Positions 1 through 6,626 of a stretch of 8,817 nt of DNA are shown piece after piece. The stretch is taken from assembly GCA_030039865.1 (NCBI GenBank), contig JASHUS010000010.1, forward strand, positions 1 through 8,817. Reading direction: 5' to 3'. Each line of letters begins with the position of its first letter. Position 1 is the first letter of the stretch. The translations under genes and the position numbers were made by a program. Source of the stretch: Thermoplasmata archaeon. Its GTDB lineage: Archaea; Thermoplasmatota; Thermoplasmata; Lutacidiplasmatales; UBA184. Under the pieces are notes generated by a model. It worked only from the letters and a program-made list of their open reading frames with translations, had not been told where the DNA came from and did no database searches.

Positions 1-500
1 ACGGCGACCGTGCGGTCGACGAGCGTGTGCCCGTCGCAGAGCAGGCAGAAGTCGACGATCCCGAGGTTCGCCCACGGAAAGATCGGATCGATCTTCCCCC
101 CGACCTCGGGGATCCGGTCGACGACGCCGAGCGCGAGCACGACGGCGCGCCCGCGGGTCGACCGGGGCTGCTTGAGCCACTCGAACTCCGCCCGGTACCG
201 GTCGCCGTCCCGTGCCACGGCGGTCGCTCGCGCCGGCGTGATGTAGTCGATCTGGGCGTCGAGCTTGCGCACCGCGCTGATCTGCCGGTCGAGGAGCTCG
301 TGGCCCGAGACGCCCTCGGGGAAGCCGGGGATGTTGTCCATCCGCGGCGCGTAGTACGAGCGCGAGTACTTCGGACCGCGGTCGACGATCACGGCCGAAT
401 AGCCGAGGAGCGCCGCCTTGAGGCCCGCCTGGAGCCCGGCGTGCCCGCCGCCGAGCACGAGGAAGTCGTACTCGTCGCGCAGTCGAGGAAGTCCCGGCAC
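1..500 (-). CDS. Thioredoxin-reductase-like FAD/NAD(P) oxidoreductase (partial, N-terminal part)
   Basis: The 3' end lies outside the window; about 166 N-terminal residues are visible. Residues 11-26 form the first beta strand and FAD-binding dinucleotide loop (GGGHAGLQAG, residues 17-26), with an acidic strand end (VIVD) at 37-40. NIPGFP at 56-61 is typical of thioredoxin reductases, and VLALGVVDRIPEVGG (121-135) matches their ATG-like motif. FCLLCDG at 151-157 places a CxxC (Cys152, Cys155) directly before Asp-Gly, as in the redox-active CxxCDG of the TrxB family. The family moves electrons from NAD(P)H via FAD and this disulfide to a small redox protein. The NAD(P) half is not fully visible, so cofactor preference and true substrate are unknown. 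I chose GTG at 500 because the folded domain begins about 10 residues later and an AT-rich element lies about 26 bases upstream. It is divergent from carA. The family call is firm; calling it genuine thioredoxin reductase rather than a paralogue is less so. Confidence 0.85.
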   Translation of the reverse strand, partial: MPGLPRLRDEYDFLVLGGGHAGLQAGLKAALLGYSAVIVDRGPKYSRSYYAPRMDNIPGFPEGVSGHELLDRQISAVRKLDAQIDYITPARATAVARDGDRYRAEFEWLKQPRSTRGRAVVLALGVVDRIPEVGGKIDPIFPWANLGIVDFCLLCDGHTLVDRTVA

Positions 501-520
501 GTCCCGGACTACTCGGGCGA

Positions 521-531
521 CGGATTTGATG
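521..531 (-). promoter_or_regulatory. Weak TATA-like element upstream of the thioredoxin-reductase-like gene
   Basis: On the minus strand this reads GCATCAAATCC, a small AT-rich island in very GC-rich surroundings, centred about 26 bases before the GTG at 500. That spacing would give a leaderless or nearly leaderless transcript, as is common in archaea. The match to a TATA consensus is poor, so this is a spacing-based suggestion only. Confidence 0.25.
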
Positions 532-575
532 CCTCGCGAACGCGCCGGCCACCCGGACGGCGCGGCGCGACCGGC

Positions 576-585
576 AAATGTTAAG
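576..585 (+). promoter_or_regulatory. Candidate TATA-like element for carAB
   Basis: AAATGTTAAG is the most AT-rich stretch in the trxB-like/carA divergent interval. Its centre is about 24 bases before the TTG at 604, roughly the archaeal TATA-to-start-site distance. It would therefore support a leaderless TTG start or a short leader to the TTG at 667. The sequence only loosely resembles a TATA box and no transcript evidence is available. Confidence 0.3.
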
Positions 586-603
586 CCCCACCGCCTTCCT
601 CGT

Positions 604-1776
604 TTGCGTCGGGTTCTTCTCACGCCCGACGCGGCCCGGCCCGACGACGCCGACCGGCGGGCCACTTTGCTGTTAGAGGATGGGACCCGGTTCGAGGGTA
701 CTGGCTTCGGCGCGTCCGTCCGGAAGGTCGGCGAGGTCGTGTTCACGACCGGGATGGTCGGCTATCCCGAGTCGCTCACTGATCCGTCGTTCCGCGGCCA
801 GATCCTGACGTTCACCTACCCGTTGCTCGGGAACTACGGCGTCCCGCCGGCGGGCGCGCGTGACAAGGCCGGTCTCCCCGTGCTCGAGAGCGAGGGCATC
901 CAGGTCCGGGGGGTGATCGTGCGCGGCACGACTCGCCCGAACCACTGGGCGAGCGCCCGCTCGCTCGAAGAGTGGCTGGCCGACGAGGGGGTCCCGGGGA
1001 TCCGGGGGGTCGACACGCGCCGCCTCACGGAGCACCTTCGTTCCCGCGGCGTCCTGCGCGGCGTGATCGACGTCGCGCGGCCGGGCGCGGACCCGCCGAG
1101 CAACGCCGAGCTGCTGCGCTCGATCGCCCAGGCGCCCGAGTACGGCAAGGAGAACTACATGGCCGAGGTCGCGCCGAAGCGGCCGGTCCTCCTGGGCCGG
1201 AAGGATCGGCCGATCGTCGCGGTCCTCGACTGCGGTGTCAAGGCGAGCATCCTCCGCGCGCTGCTCGCGCGCAACGTCTCGGTCCTGCGGCTTCCGTACG
1301 ACCACGAGGTGCCGTCCCAGTGGGAGGGCCGCCCCGTGCGGGGGCTGCTCGTCGGGAACGGGCCGGGGGATCCGGTGGAGCTCTCGGTCACGGTCGAGGA
1401 GCTCGGCCGCCCCTCGACGCGCGCCCTGCCGACCCTCGGGATCTGCCTCGGCAACCAGTTGCTCGCGCTCTCCCGGGGCGCGACGACGTTCAAGCTGAAG
1501 TACGGCCACCGCGGCCAGAACAAGACGATCAGTTTCCCCGATGGGCGCGCGCTCATCGTCAGCGAGAACCACGGCTACGCGGTCGAGCCGGCGTCGCTGC
1601 GTGGCACCGGCCTCGCGGCGTGGGCGACGAACCCCGACGACGGGACGGTCGAGGGGCTGCGGGACGCCCGGGGCCGGACGATCGCGCTGCAGGGGCATCC
1701 CGAGGGTCACCCGGGCCCGCAGGAGGCGGGGTTCGTCTTCGACCGGTTCGTGGAGAAGGTGAGGCGCGCGGGATGA
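604..1776 (+). CDS. carA: Carbamoyl-phosphate synthetase small subunit (glutamine amidotransferase)
   Basis: CarA hydrolyses glutamine and passes ammonia to CarB for carbamoyl phosphate, the precursor of pyrimidines and arginine. The N-terminal CarA domain (about residues 17-155) has GEVVFTTGMVGYPESLTDPS, the TYPLLGNYG stretch and GVDTRRLT. The class I glutamine amidotransferase domain follows from about residue 200, with NGPGDP (from 252), GICLGNQ (nucleophile Cys281) and HPE (His365, Glu367), so the catalytic triad is intact. The usual GHQ after the nucleophile is GNQ here. The length is 390 residues from TTG 604, against roughly 360-390 in the family. No ATG fits well: TTG 604 keeps the first beta strand (ATLLLEDG), TTG 667 would give 369 residues and trim it, and ATG 529 would add an unlikely 25-residue Arg/Pro-rich leader. 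The stop overlaps the carB start as ATGA. Motifs resemble Bacteroidetes and eukaryotic CAD sequences more than E. coli CarA. Function is secure; the start is not. Confidence 0.95.
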   Translation: MRRVLLTPDAARPDDADRRATLLLEDGTRFEGTGFGASVRKVGEVVFTTGMVGYPESLTDPSFRGQILTFTYPLLGNYGVPPAGARDKAGLPVLESEGIQVRGVIVRGTTRPNHWASARSLEEWLADEGVPGIRGVDTRRLTEHLRSRGVLRGVIDVARPGADPPSNAELLRSIAQAPEYGKENYMAEVAPKRPVLLGRKDRPIVAVLDCGVKASILRALLARNVSVLRLPYDHEVPSQWEGRPVRGLLVGNGPGDPVELSVTVEELGRPSTRALPTLGICLGNQLLALSRGATTFKLKYGHRGQNKTISFPDGRALIVSENHGYAVEPASLRGTGLAAWATNPDDGTVEGLRDARGRTIALQGHPEGHPGPQEAGFVFDRFVEKVRRAG

Positions 1777-4700
1777 CGCGCGAGCATCCGTCGAAGGTCC
1801 TCCTCCTCGGGAGCGGGGCGCTCAAGATCGGGGAGGCCGGGGAGTTCGACTACTCCGGTAGCCAGTGCCTCAAGGCGCTCGAGGAAGAGGGGGTCTACGC
1901 GGTCGTCGTCAACCCGAACATCGCGACCCTGCAGACCGACCCGCCGAAGCACGGGAAGGTCTACTTCCAGCCGCTCGTCCCCGAGTTCGTCGCCCCGATC
2001 CTCGACGCGGAGCGGCCGGACGGGATCCTGCTCTCGTTCGGCGGACAGACCGCGCTCAACTGCGGTGTCCAACTGAGCGCGCGCGGCGACCTCCGTCGGA
2101 CCGGCACCCGGGTGCTCGGCACGCCGCTCGCCGGCATCCGGGCGACCGAGGACCGCGCGAAGTTCGTCCGGGCGATGAAGGACGCCCGCGTTCCCACGCT
2201 GCCCAGCCGGGCGTGCTACTCCTACGAGGAGGCCCGCGCCGCGGCGGAGGAGCTCGGGTTCCCCGTGATGCTCCGCGTCGCGTTCACGCTCGGCGGCAAG
2301 GGCGGCGGGGTCGCGCGGAACGCCGGGGAGCTCCAGGAGGCGGTCGAGCGCGGCCTCCGCTGGAGCCCGGTCGGCCAGGTGCTGCTCGAGCGGTACGTCG
2401 GATCGTTCAAGCAGCTCGAGTACGAGGTCGTGCGCGACGCGAAGGGCAACGCGCTCACGGTCTGCAACATGGAGAACGTCCTCGGGATGCGCGTGCACAC
2501 CGGCGACAACATCGTGATCGCGCCGAGCCAGACGCTCACGGACGAGGAGTACCAGATGCTCCGCCAGGCGGCGCTGCGCGCCGTCGCGACGGTCGGGATC
2601 GTCGGCGAGTGCAACATCCAGTTCTGCCTCGACCCGGACAGCCTCGAGTACTACGCGATCGAGATCAACGCCCGGCTCTCGCGCTCGAGCGCGCTCGCGA
2701 GCAAGGCGACCGGCTACCCGCTCGCGTACGTCGCGGCGAAGCTCGCGCTCGGCTACACGCTCCCCGAGCTCAAGAACCGCATCACGGGCGTCACGACCGC
2801 CTGCTTCGAGCCGTCGCTCGACTACGTCGTCGTGAAGCTCCCGCGCTGGGACCTCGACAAGTTCGAGCGGGCCGACCGCCGGCTCGGCCCCACGATGAAG
2901 TCGGTCGGCGAGGCGATGGGGATCGGCGCGTCGTTCCCCGAGGCGCTCGAGAAGGCGGTGCGGATGGGCGACCCGCGCGCCGACCTCGTGCCGCCGGCGA
3001 CCGTCCGCGCGCCCGAGGCGATCCTCGCGGACCTCGCGAGCCCGACGCCCGACGTGCTCTACCGCGTCCTCGAGGCGCTGCGGGCCGGCATCGACCCGGC
3101 GACGATCAGCCGCGTCTCGTACATCGACCGCTGGTTCGTCGATTCGCTGGGCGAGGTCGAGACGACGCACCGGGCGCTCGGGGAGGCGAACGTGCGGGAG
3201 CTCGCGCCCGAGCTCCTCCGCCGTGCGAAGGAGGTCGGGCTCTCGGACCGGGCGATCGCGCGCACCGCGCGGCTCGACGAGGAGGACGTGCGCCGCCAGC
3301 GACTCGCCGCCGGCATCCGGCCGCGCGTCCGGATGATCGACACGCTTGCGGGCGAGTGGCCCGCGCGGACGAACTACCTCTACCTCACGTACCGCGCGGA
3401 CGCCGACGACGTGGTGCCGCTGCCGCCCCATGCGGTGCTCGTCCTCGGCGCGGGCCCCTACCGGATCGGCTCGAGCGTCGAGTTCGACTGGTCGACGATG
3501 AACCTCGTCGACGGCCTGCGCGCGGAGGGCGTCCCGGGCGTCGCGCTCCTCAACTCGAACCCCGAGACCGTCTCGACCGACTACGATCGCTCCGATCGCC
3601 TCTACTTCGAGGAGATCACGCTCGAGCGCGTGCGCGACGTCTGCGAGTTCGAGCGCTTCGACGGCGTCGTGACGTGCGTCGGGAGCCAGCTCGCCCAGAA
3701 CCTGACGCCGCTCCTCCACGCGTGCGGCATCCCGATCCTCGGCACCTCCTCCGACTCGATCGACACCGCGGAAGATCGGGCGCGCTTCGCGGCGCTGCTC
3801 GAGAAGCTCAAGCTCCCCCAGCCGGCCTGGCAGTCGTTCCGGACGATCGACGAGGCGAGCGCGTTCGCCGACGAGGTCGGCTACCCGGTGCTCGTCCGCC
3901 CGTCGTACGTACTCTCGGGCCAGGCGATGCGTGTCATCGCGGGCCGCGCCGACCTCGGGCGCTTCCTCTCCGAAGCGACCCGGGTGTCGCCCGAACACCC
4001 GGTCGTGATCACGAAGTTCGTCGAGGGGGCCGACGAGGTCGAGCTCGACGGGATCTCGGACGGCGAGCGCGTGCTCGTCGCGGGCGTCCTCGAGCACGTC
4101 GAGCGCGCCGGCGTCCACTCGGGGGACGCGATCTTCTGTCTGCCGCCTCGGCACACGCCGCCCGAGCTCCAGGCGCGGCTGCGGGACGCGGCGGGCAAGC
4201 TCGCGCGCACGCTCCAGATCCGCGGGCCGTTCAACGTCCAGTTCCTGGTCAAGGACCGGGAGTTCCAGCTCATCGAGCTCAACCTGCGCGCGAGCCGATC
4301 CCTCCCGTTCCTCGCGAAGGCGACGGGCGTCCCGCTGTTGCGCGAGGCGGCGAAGGCGATGCTCGGGCGTCCGCTCACTCGCGAAGGCGTGGCGCCGCTT
4401 CCGCCCGGCCGCTGGGGCGTGAAGGTCCCCCAGTTCTCGTTCCTGCAGCTCACGGGCTCGGACCCACTCCTCGGCGTCGAAATGCAGTCGACCGGCGAGG
4501 TCGCCTGCTTCGGCCCGACGTTCGCGGACGCGCTCGTGAAGGCGCTCGTCGCGACCGGCGTGCGCCTCGCCCCGCCGAACGGCAACGCGTTCCTCTCCGT
4601 TGGCGGGACGAAGCTCAAGGAGGAGCTGCTGCCGATCGCGCGTCGCCTCGGCGGGCTCGGGCTGCACCTGCTCGCGACCGAGGACACGGGCGCGTTCCTC

Positions 4701-5117
4701 ACCCTGCACGGCGTGCCCGACGTCAAGATCCTGCACAAGGTGTCGGAGCCGGACCGCCACCCGAACGTGATGGAGGTCCTGGACCGGGGCGGGATCGACC
4801 TTCTGCTCGATGTCCCGGCGTCCCTCACCCAGGCGAAGCTCGAGCGGATGCTCGAGGACGAGTACGTGCTGCGCCGCCGCGCGGTCGAGCTCGGGATCCC
4901 GCTCTTCACGAACTTGGAGCCGTTCGCGGCGTACATCGACGGGATCGCCTGGCTCGAGGACCACCCGCTGACGGTCGAGCCGCTCTACGGGACGGCGGAG
5001 CCCGGCGGGCCATCGAGCCGCGACAGCGGAACGCGGCGGATCGGGGTCGTCCCCGGTCGCGCGAAGCCGCGGCGCCGCCCGCCGCGAGCGCGGCTCAGGG
5101 CAGTGGGAACTTCGTGA
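1773..5117 (+). CDS. carB: Carbamoyl-phosphate synthetase large subunit
   Basis: CarB uses two ATP, bicarbonate and ammonia from CarA to make carbamoyl phosphate. The 1114-residue protein has the full duplicated layout. The first synthetase half (about 1-400) has GSGALKIGEAGEFDYSGSQ near the start, the ATP-grasp loop GGKGGG at 174-179 and metal/nucleotide residues Glu297 and Asn299 in EINAR. An oligomerisation region follows (about 400-548). The second half (about 550-930) has GAGPYRIGSSVEFDW, NPETVSTDYD and ELNLRASRS (Glu835, Asn837). A C-terminal MGS-like allosteric domain (about 930-1075) has the LLATEDTGAFL stretch. The protein is longer than the usual roughly 1070 residues: the last 35 or so form an Arg/Pro-rich tail, part of which lies over the convergent gene. 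ATG 1773 overlaps the carA stop, so the two are almost certainly one translationally coupled operon. Sequence flavour is that of the Bacteroidetes/CAD-type synthetases. Whether UMP or another effector regulates it cannot be told from sequence. Confidence 0.97.
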   Translation: MTREHPSKVLLLGSGALKIGEAGEFDYSGSQCLKALEEEGVYAVVVNPNIATLQTDPPKHGKVYFQPLVPEFVAPILDAERPDGILLSFGGQTALNCGVQLSARGDLRRTGTRVLGTPLAGIRATEDRAKFVRAMKDARVPTLPSRACYSYEEARAAAEELGFPVMLRVAFTLGGKGGGVARNAGELQEAVERGLRWSPVGQVLLERYVGSFKQLEYEVVRDAKGNALTVCNMENVLGMRVHTGDNIVIAPSQTLTDEEYQMLRQAALRAVATVGIVGECNIQFCLDPDSLEYYAIEINARLSRSSALASKATGYPLAYVAAKLALGYTLPELKNRITGVTTACFEPSLDYVVVKLPRWDLDKFERADRRLGPTMKSVGEAMGIGASFPEALEKAVRMGDPRADLVPPATVRAPEAILADLASPTPDVLYRVLEALRAGIDPATISRVSYIDRWFVDSLGEVETTHRALGEANVRELAPELLRRAKEVGLSDRAIARTARLDEEDVRRQRLAAGIRPRVRMIDTLAGEWPARTNYLYLTYRADADDVVPLPPHAVLVLGAGPYRIGSSVEFDWSTMNLVDGLRAEGVPGVALLNSNPETVSTDYDRSDRLYFEEITLERVRDVCEFERFDGVVTCVGSQLAQNLTPLLHACGIPILGTSSDSIDTAEDRARFAALLEKLKLPQPAWQSFRTIDEASAFADEVGYPVLVRPSYVLSGQAMRVIAGRADLGRFLSEATRVSPEHPVVITKFVEGADEVELDGISDGERVLVAGVLEHVERAGVHSGDAIFCLPPRHTPPELQARLRDAAGKLARTLQIRGPFNVQFLVKDREFQLIELNLRASRSLPFLAKATGVPLLREAAKAMLGRPLTREGVAPLPPGRWGVKVPQFSFLQLTGSDPLLGVEMQSTGEVACFGPTFADALVKALVATGVRLAPPNGNAFLSVGGTKLKEELLPIARRLGGLGLHLLATEDTGAFLTLHGVPDVKILHKVSEPDRHPNVMEVLDRGGIDLLLDVPASLTQAKLERMLEDEYVLRRRAVELGIPLFTNLEPFAAYIDGIAWLEDHPLTVEPLYGTAEPGGPSSRDSGTRRIGVVPGRAKPRRRPPRARLRAVGTS

Positions 5118-5772
5118 CCGAGTACTCGGGCACGACGGTCGACGTGTCGAGGATCTCGGGGATGCCGCGGATCCGGTCCGTGACGAAGTCGAGCACCCGG
5201 CGCTTCGTACCGGCCGGTCCCGCTTCGAAGTCGAGCACGACCAGAAGATCCCAGTCCCCGGTCAGGAAGTGCATCTCCTTGACCTCGGGGAGCCCCTCGA
5301 GGAGGCGCCGGATGCGGTCGAAGTCGCCGCCGCGGACCTTGAGGTAGGAGAACGCGCGCACGCCCTTCAGTTCGGTGGGCATCATCTCGGCGAGCGCGTC
5401 CTCGGTGAAGCTCGCCGCGCCTTCGATGCGGCCGCCGCTCGGGGAGATCAGCACCGGGAACGTCTGGACGCCGCGCAGATGCTCGGTGATGAACTGCTCG
5501 ATGCGCCCGGCCTTCTCGACGTCGACGGTCTTGACGCGGTAGCCGCGCTTCGCGGCCATCTCCTCGACGAGCGCGACGCACCGCGCCTGCTCGTCCGAGA
5601 GGAAGTAGACCGAGTCCCCGGCCGACGCCTCGGTCGCCCCGCCGCCGACGCTCCCGGGCGGCATGCCCGCGCCGACCGCGGCCGGCGGGGTCATCGCCGG
5701 GGCGCGGTAGAACGTGGTGACCGCCTTCTTGGACTGTACGTACAGCGCCAGTTCCCGGTTCTCATCGGCCAT
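5095..5772 (-). CDS. Glutaredoxin-like domain fused to an Lrp/AsnC-type RAM ligand-binding domain
   Basis: 225 residues in three parts. Residues 1-50 are a polar start and a Gly/Pro/Ala linker. Residues 54-132 read as a thioredoxin/glutaredoxin-type fold: strand VYFLS, helix, strand RVKTVDVE, helix, then TFPVLISPSGGRIEG with the cis-Pro loop and beta hairpin typical of glutaredoxins, then a final helix. The CxxC position is occupied by SDEQ (58-61 region); the only Cys in the protein is Cys65, one helical turn further on, so ordinary dithiol chemistry is not expected. Residues 137-223 form a RAM (Lrp/AsnC ligand-binding) domain: VRAFSYLKV, LPEVKEMHFLTGDWDLLVVL and IRGIPEILDTSTVV. No helix-turn-helix is present, so this is not a classical Lrp regulator. 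Stand-alone RAM proteins are known to bind small molecules such as amino acids and oligomerise; this one's ligand and partners are unknown. ATG 5772 sits about 34 bases downstream of a good TATA-like box. The 3' end overlaps carB by 23 bases. Confidence 0.85.
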   Translation of the reverse strand: MADENRELALYVQSKKAVTTFYRAPAMTPPAAVGAGMPPGSVGGGATEASAGDSVYFLSDEQARCVALVEEMAAKRGYRVKTVDVEKAGRIEQFITEHLRGVQTFPVLISPSGGRIEGAASFTEDALAEMMPTELKGVRAFSYLKVRGGDFDRIRRLLEGLPEVKEMHFLTGDWDLLVVLDFEAGPAGTKRRVLDFVTDRIRGIPEILDTSTVVPEYSVTKFPLP

Positions 5773-5800
5773 AGGGCTCGCCGGCGCGAAGTGGGACGCT

Positions 5801-5815
5801 CTTATTTAGAATTAC
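5801..5815 (-). promoter_or_regulatory. TATA-like box of the glutaredoxin/RAM gene
   Basis: The minus strand reads GTAATTCTAAATAAG, the most AT-rich run in this interval. Its centre is about 35 bases upstream of the ATG at 5772, which predicts a start site near 5780 and a leader of about 5-10 bases, a typical archaeal arrangement. The same island read on the plus strand (CTTATTTAG) could alternatively drive rightward transcription through the stem-loops towards hicB. Confidence 0.6.
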
Positions 5816-5824
5816 AGACGCCGC

Positions 5825-5902
5825 CCTCGGCCCAGCCCGCCGAGGAAACGGACCGAAACCCAGAGGTCGATTCCGACCTGACGGCCGGGTCCAGTCCGGC
5901 CG
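5825..5902. other. Three consecutive perfect stem-loops in the divergent intergenic region
   Basis: Arms at 5825-5831/5839-5845 (CCTCGGC with GCCGAGG, 7-base loop), 5864-5869/5874-5879 (AGGTCG with CGACCT, loop ATTC) and 5882-5888/5896-5902 (CGGCCGG with CCGGCCG, loop GTCCAGT) are each perfect. The two 7-base loops share the tetramer CCAG. They could form a structured hicBA leader, a small RNA or protein-binding sites. High GC makes short stems common by chance, so the biological meaning is uncertain. Confidence 0.35.
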
Positions 5903-5913
5903 GCGATCATCGC
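5903..5913. promoter_or_regulatory. Short palindrome upstream of the hicB promoter (possible operator)
   Basis: GCGATCATCGC is a perfect inverted repeat of 5-base arms around one base. It lies directly after the third stem-loop and about 25-30 bases upstream of the proposed hicB TATA element, a plausible position for a regulator site. No protein that would bind it can be named, and the visible HicB has no DNA-binding domain. Confidence 0.25.
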
Positions 5914-5931
5914 ACACCGTTCCCACTCGCC

Positions 5932-5943
5932 GGAAGGGTTATG
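5932..5943 (+). promoter_or_regulatory. Candidate BRE/TATA element for hicBA
   Basis: GGAAGGGTTATG has a purine-rich BRE-like half followed by a short AT core. It is centred near 5940, about 28 bases before the hicB GTG at 5968, the spacing expected for a leaderless archaeal transcript. No Shine-Dalgarno precedes this GTG, which fits. The AT core is short, so confidence is limited. Confidence 0.35.
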
Positions 5944-5967
5944 CCACGACGGCCGGTGTGACGGAGT

Positions 5968-6207
5968 GTGAAGCCCAAGTTCACGGTCAAGGTCTATCGA
6001 GCGGAGGAGGGAGGGTACTGGGCCGAGTGCGCGGAGCTCCCGGGCTGTTTCACTCAGGGGGAAACAATCCCCGAAGTTCGGAAGAACGCTCGCGAGGCGA
6101 TCTCCCTCTACATCGAGACCTTGGCGGAGCGGGCAGCCCATCCCCACTCGTCCGCTCACCGAGGCCGGCCGGTCACCGAGCTGCGCTTCGAGCTTGCGGC
6201 CGCCTGA
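5968..6207 (+). CDS. hicB: HicB-family antitoxin (short form)
   Basis: A 79-residue protein with the HicB signature. KFTVKVYRAEEGGYWAECAELPGCFTQGET-type residues fill about 4-33, including the ELPGC turn and GET that mark the partial RNase H-like fold. A helix (VRKNAREAISLYIETL) follows at about 37-52 and a strand near the end (about 71-77). HicB binds and neutralises the mRNA-cleaving toxin HicA. The C-terminal ribbon-helix-helix or helix-turn-helix found in longer HicB antitoxins is absent, so self-repression of the operon by this protein alone looks unlikely. The start is GTG 5968: an in-frame ATG at 5941 is blocked by a stop. The gene precedes hicA by 9 bases in the antitoxin-first order. 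Expression of a stand-alone HicB-like protein without toxin is excluded by the adjacent partner. Confidence 0.85.
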   Translation: MKPKFTVKVYRAEEGGYWAECAELPGCFTQGETIPEVRKNAREAISLYIETLAERAAHPHSSAHRGRPVTELRFELAAA

Positions 6208-6216
6208 CCCCGCGCC

Positions 6217-6444
6217 GTGAGCAGCCTGGCGGACGTCTCCGGTCCGGAGGCGATCAAGGCGTTCCGCCGGGCGGGGTGGGTCGTCCAGCGACAGTCGGGG
6301 AGCCATGTCTCGCTGGCGAAGGAAGGCGTGAGGGACCTGATCGTCATTCCAGTCCACGGGAATCGGGCCGTGAAGCGCGGTTTGCTCCTCGCCGCCATCC
6401 GCACGGCGGCACTGACCCCAGACGAGTTTCGGGAACTCCTGTAA
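6217..6444 (+). CDS. hicA: HicA-family mRNA interferase toxin
   Basis: A 75-residue protein of the HicA/YcfA family, a small dsRBD-like fold that cleaves mRNA. VSGPEAIKAFRRAGWVVQRQ at about 7-26 is the usual opening helix and strand. GSH at 28-30 gives the catalytic His30, within QSGSHVSL, and IPVHGNRAVKRGLL at 44-57 matches the family's second strand and loop with its own conserved His. The last helix ends in TPDEFRELL, close to the family C terminus. The key His is present, so the toxin may be active. It starts with GTG 9 bases after hicB, with no Shine-Dalgarno visible, and is presumably co-transcribed and translationally coupled with the antitoxin. Base composition looks slightly less GC-rich than carB, consistent with, but not proof of, horizontal acquisition. 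Confidence 0.85.
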   Translation: MSSLADVSGPEAIKAFRRAGWVVQRQSGSHVSLAKEGVRDLIVIPVHGNRAVKRGLLLAAIRTAALTPDEFRELL

Positions 6445-6626
6445 CGTCGAGTCGGACGACAGCTTCGGCTTGAAGAGCTCCCGCTACCTGGGGAGTGCAC
6501 CGCGTCTACGACCTCCGAACTCACGAACCATGTCCAACGCTCGTGGGGAGGTTGCTCCGATCAACTGGGGACACGGGCTTAAGCAACTCTTCTCGAAAGG
6601 AGAGTCGGAAGGGGTTCGTCGCCCAT

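Noticed and set aside
1707..4964. A very long open frame on the strand opposite carB (over 1000 codons)
   Set aside because: It is a byproduct of high GC and strong third-position bias in carB. The product is Arg/Glu/Asp-rich low complexity with no recognisable domain, while carB itself is unambiguous.
1865..5347. A long plus-strand frame shifted against carB and running into the next gene
   Set aside because: Its translation is Arg/Pro/Ala-rich low complexity with no motif; it is a shadow frame of carB and of the minus-strand glutaredoxin/RAM gene.
5968..6444. hicBA as part of a larger mobile element or defence island
   Set aside because: No integrase, transposase, terminal repeat or further defence gene is visible in the window; the pair stands alone between housekeeping genes.
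6476..6497. Hairpin CTCCC...GGGAG after hicA as a terminator
   Set aside because: The stem is only 5 base pairs and no T-rich tract follows; chance is likely in this composition.
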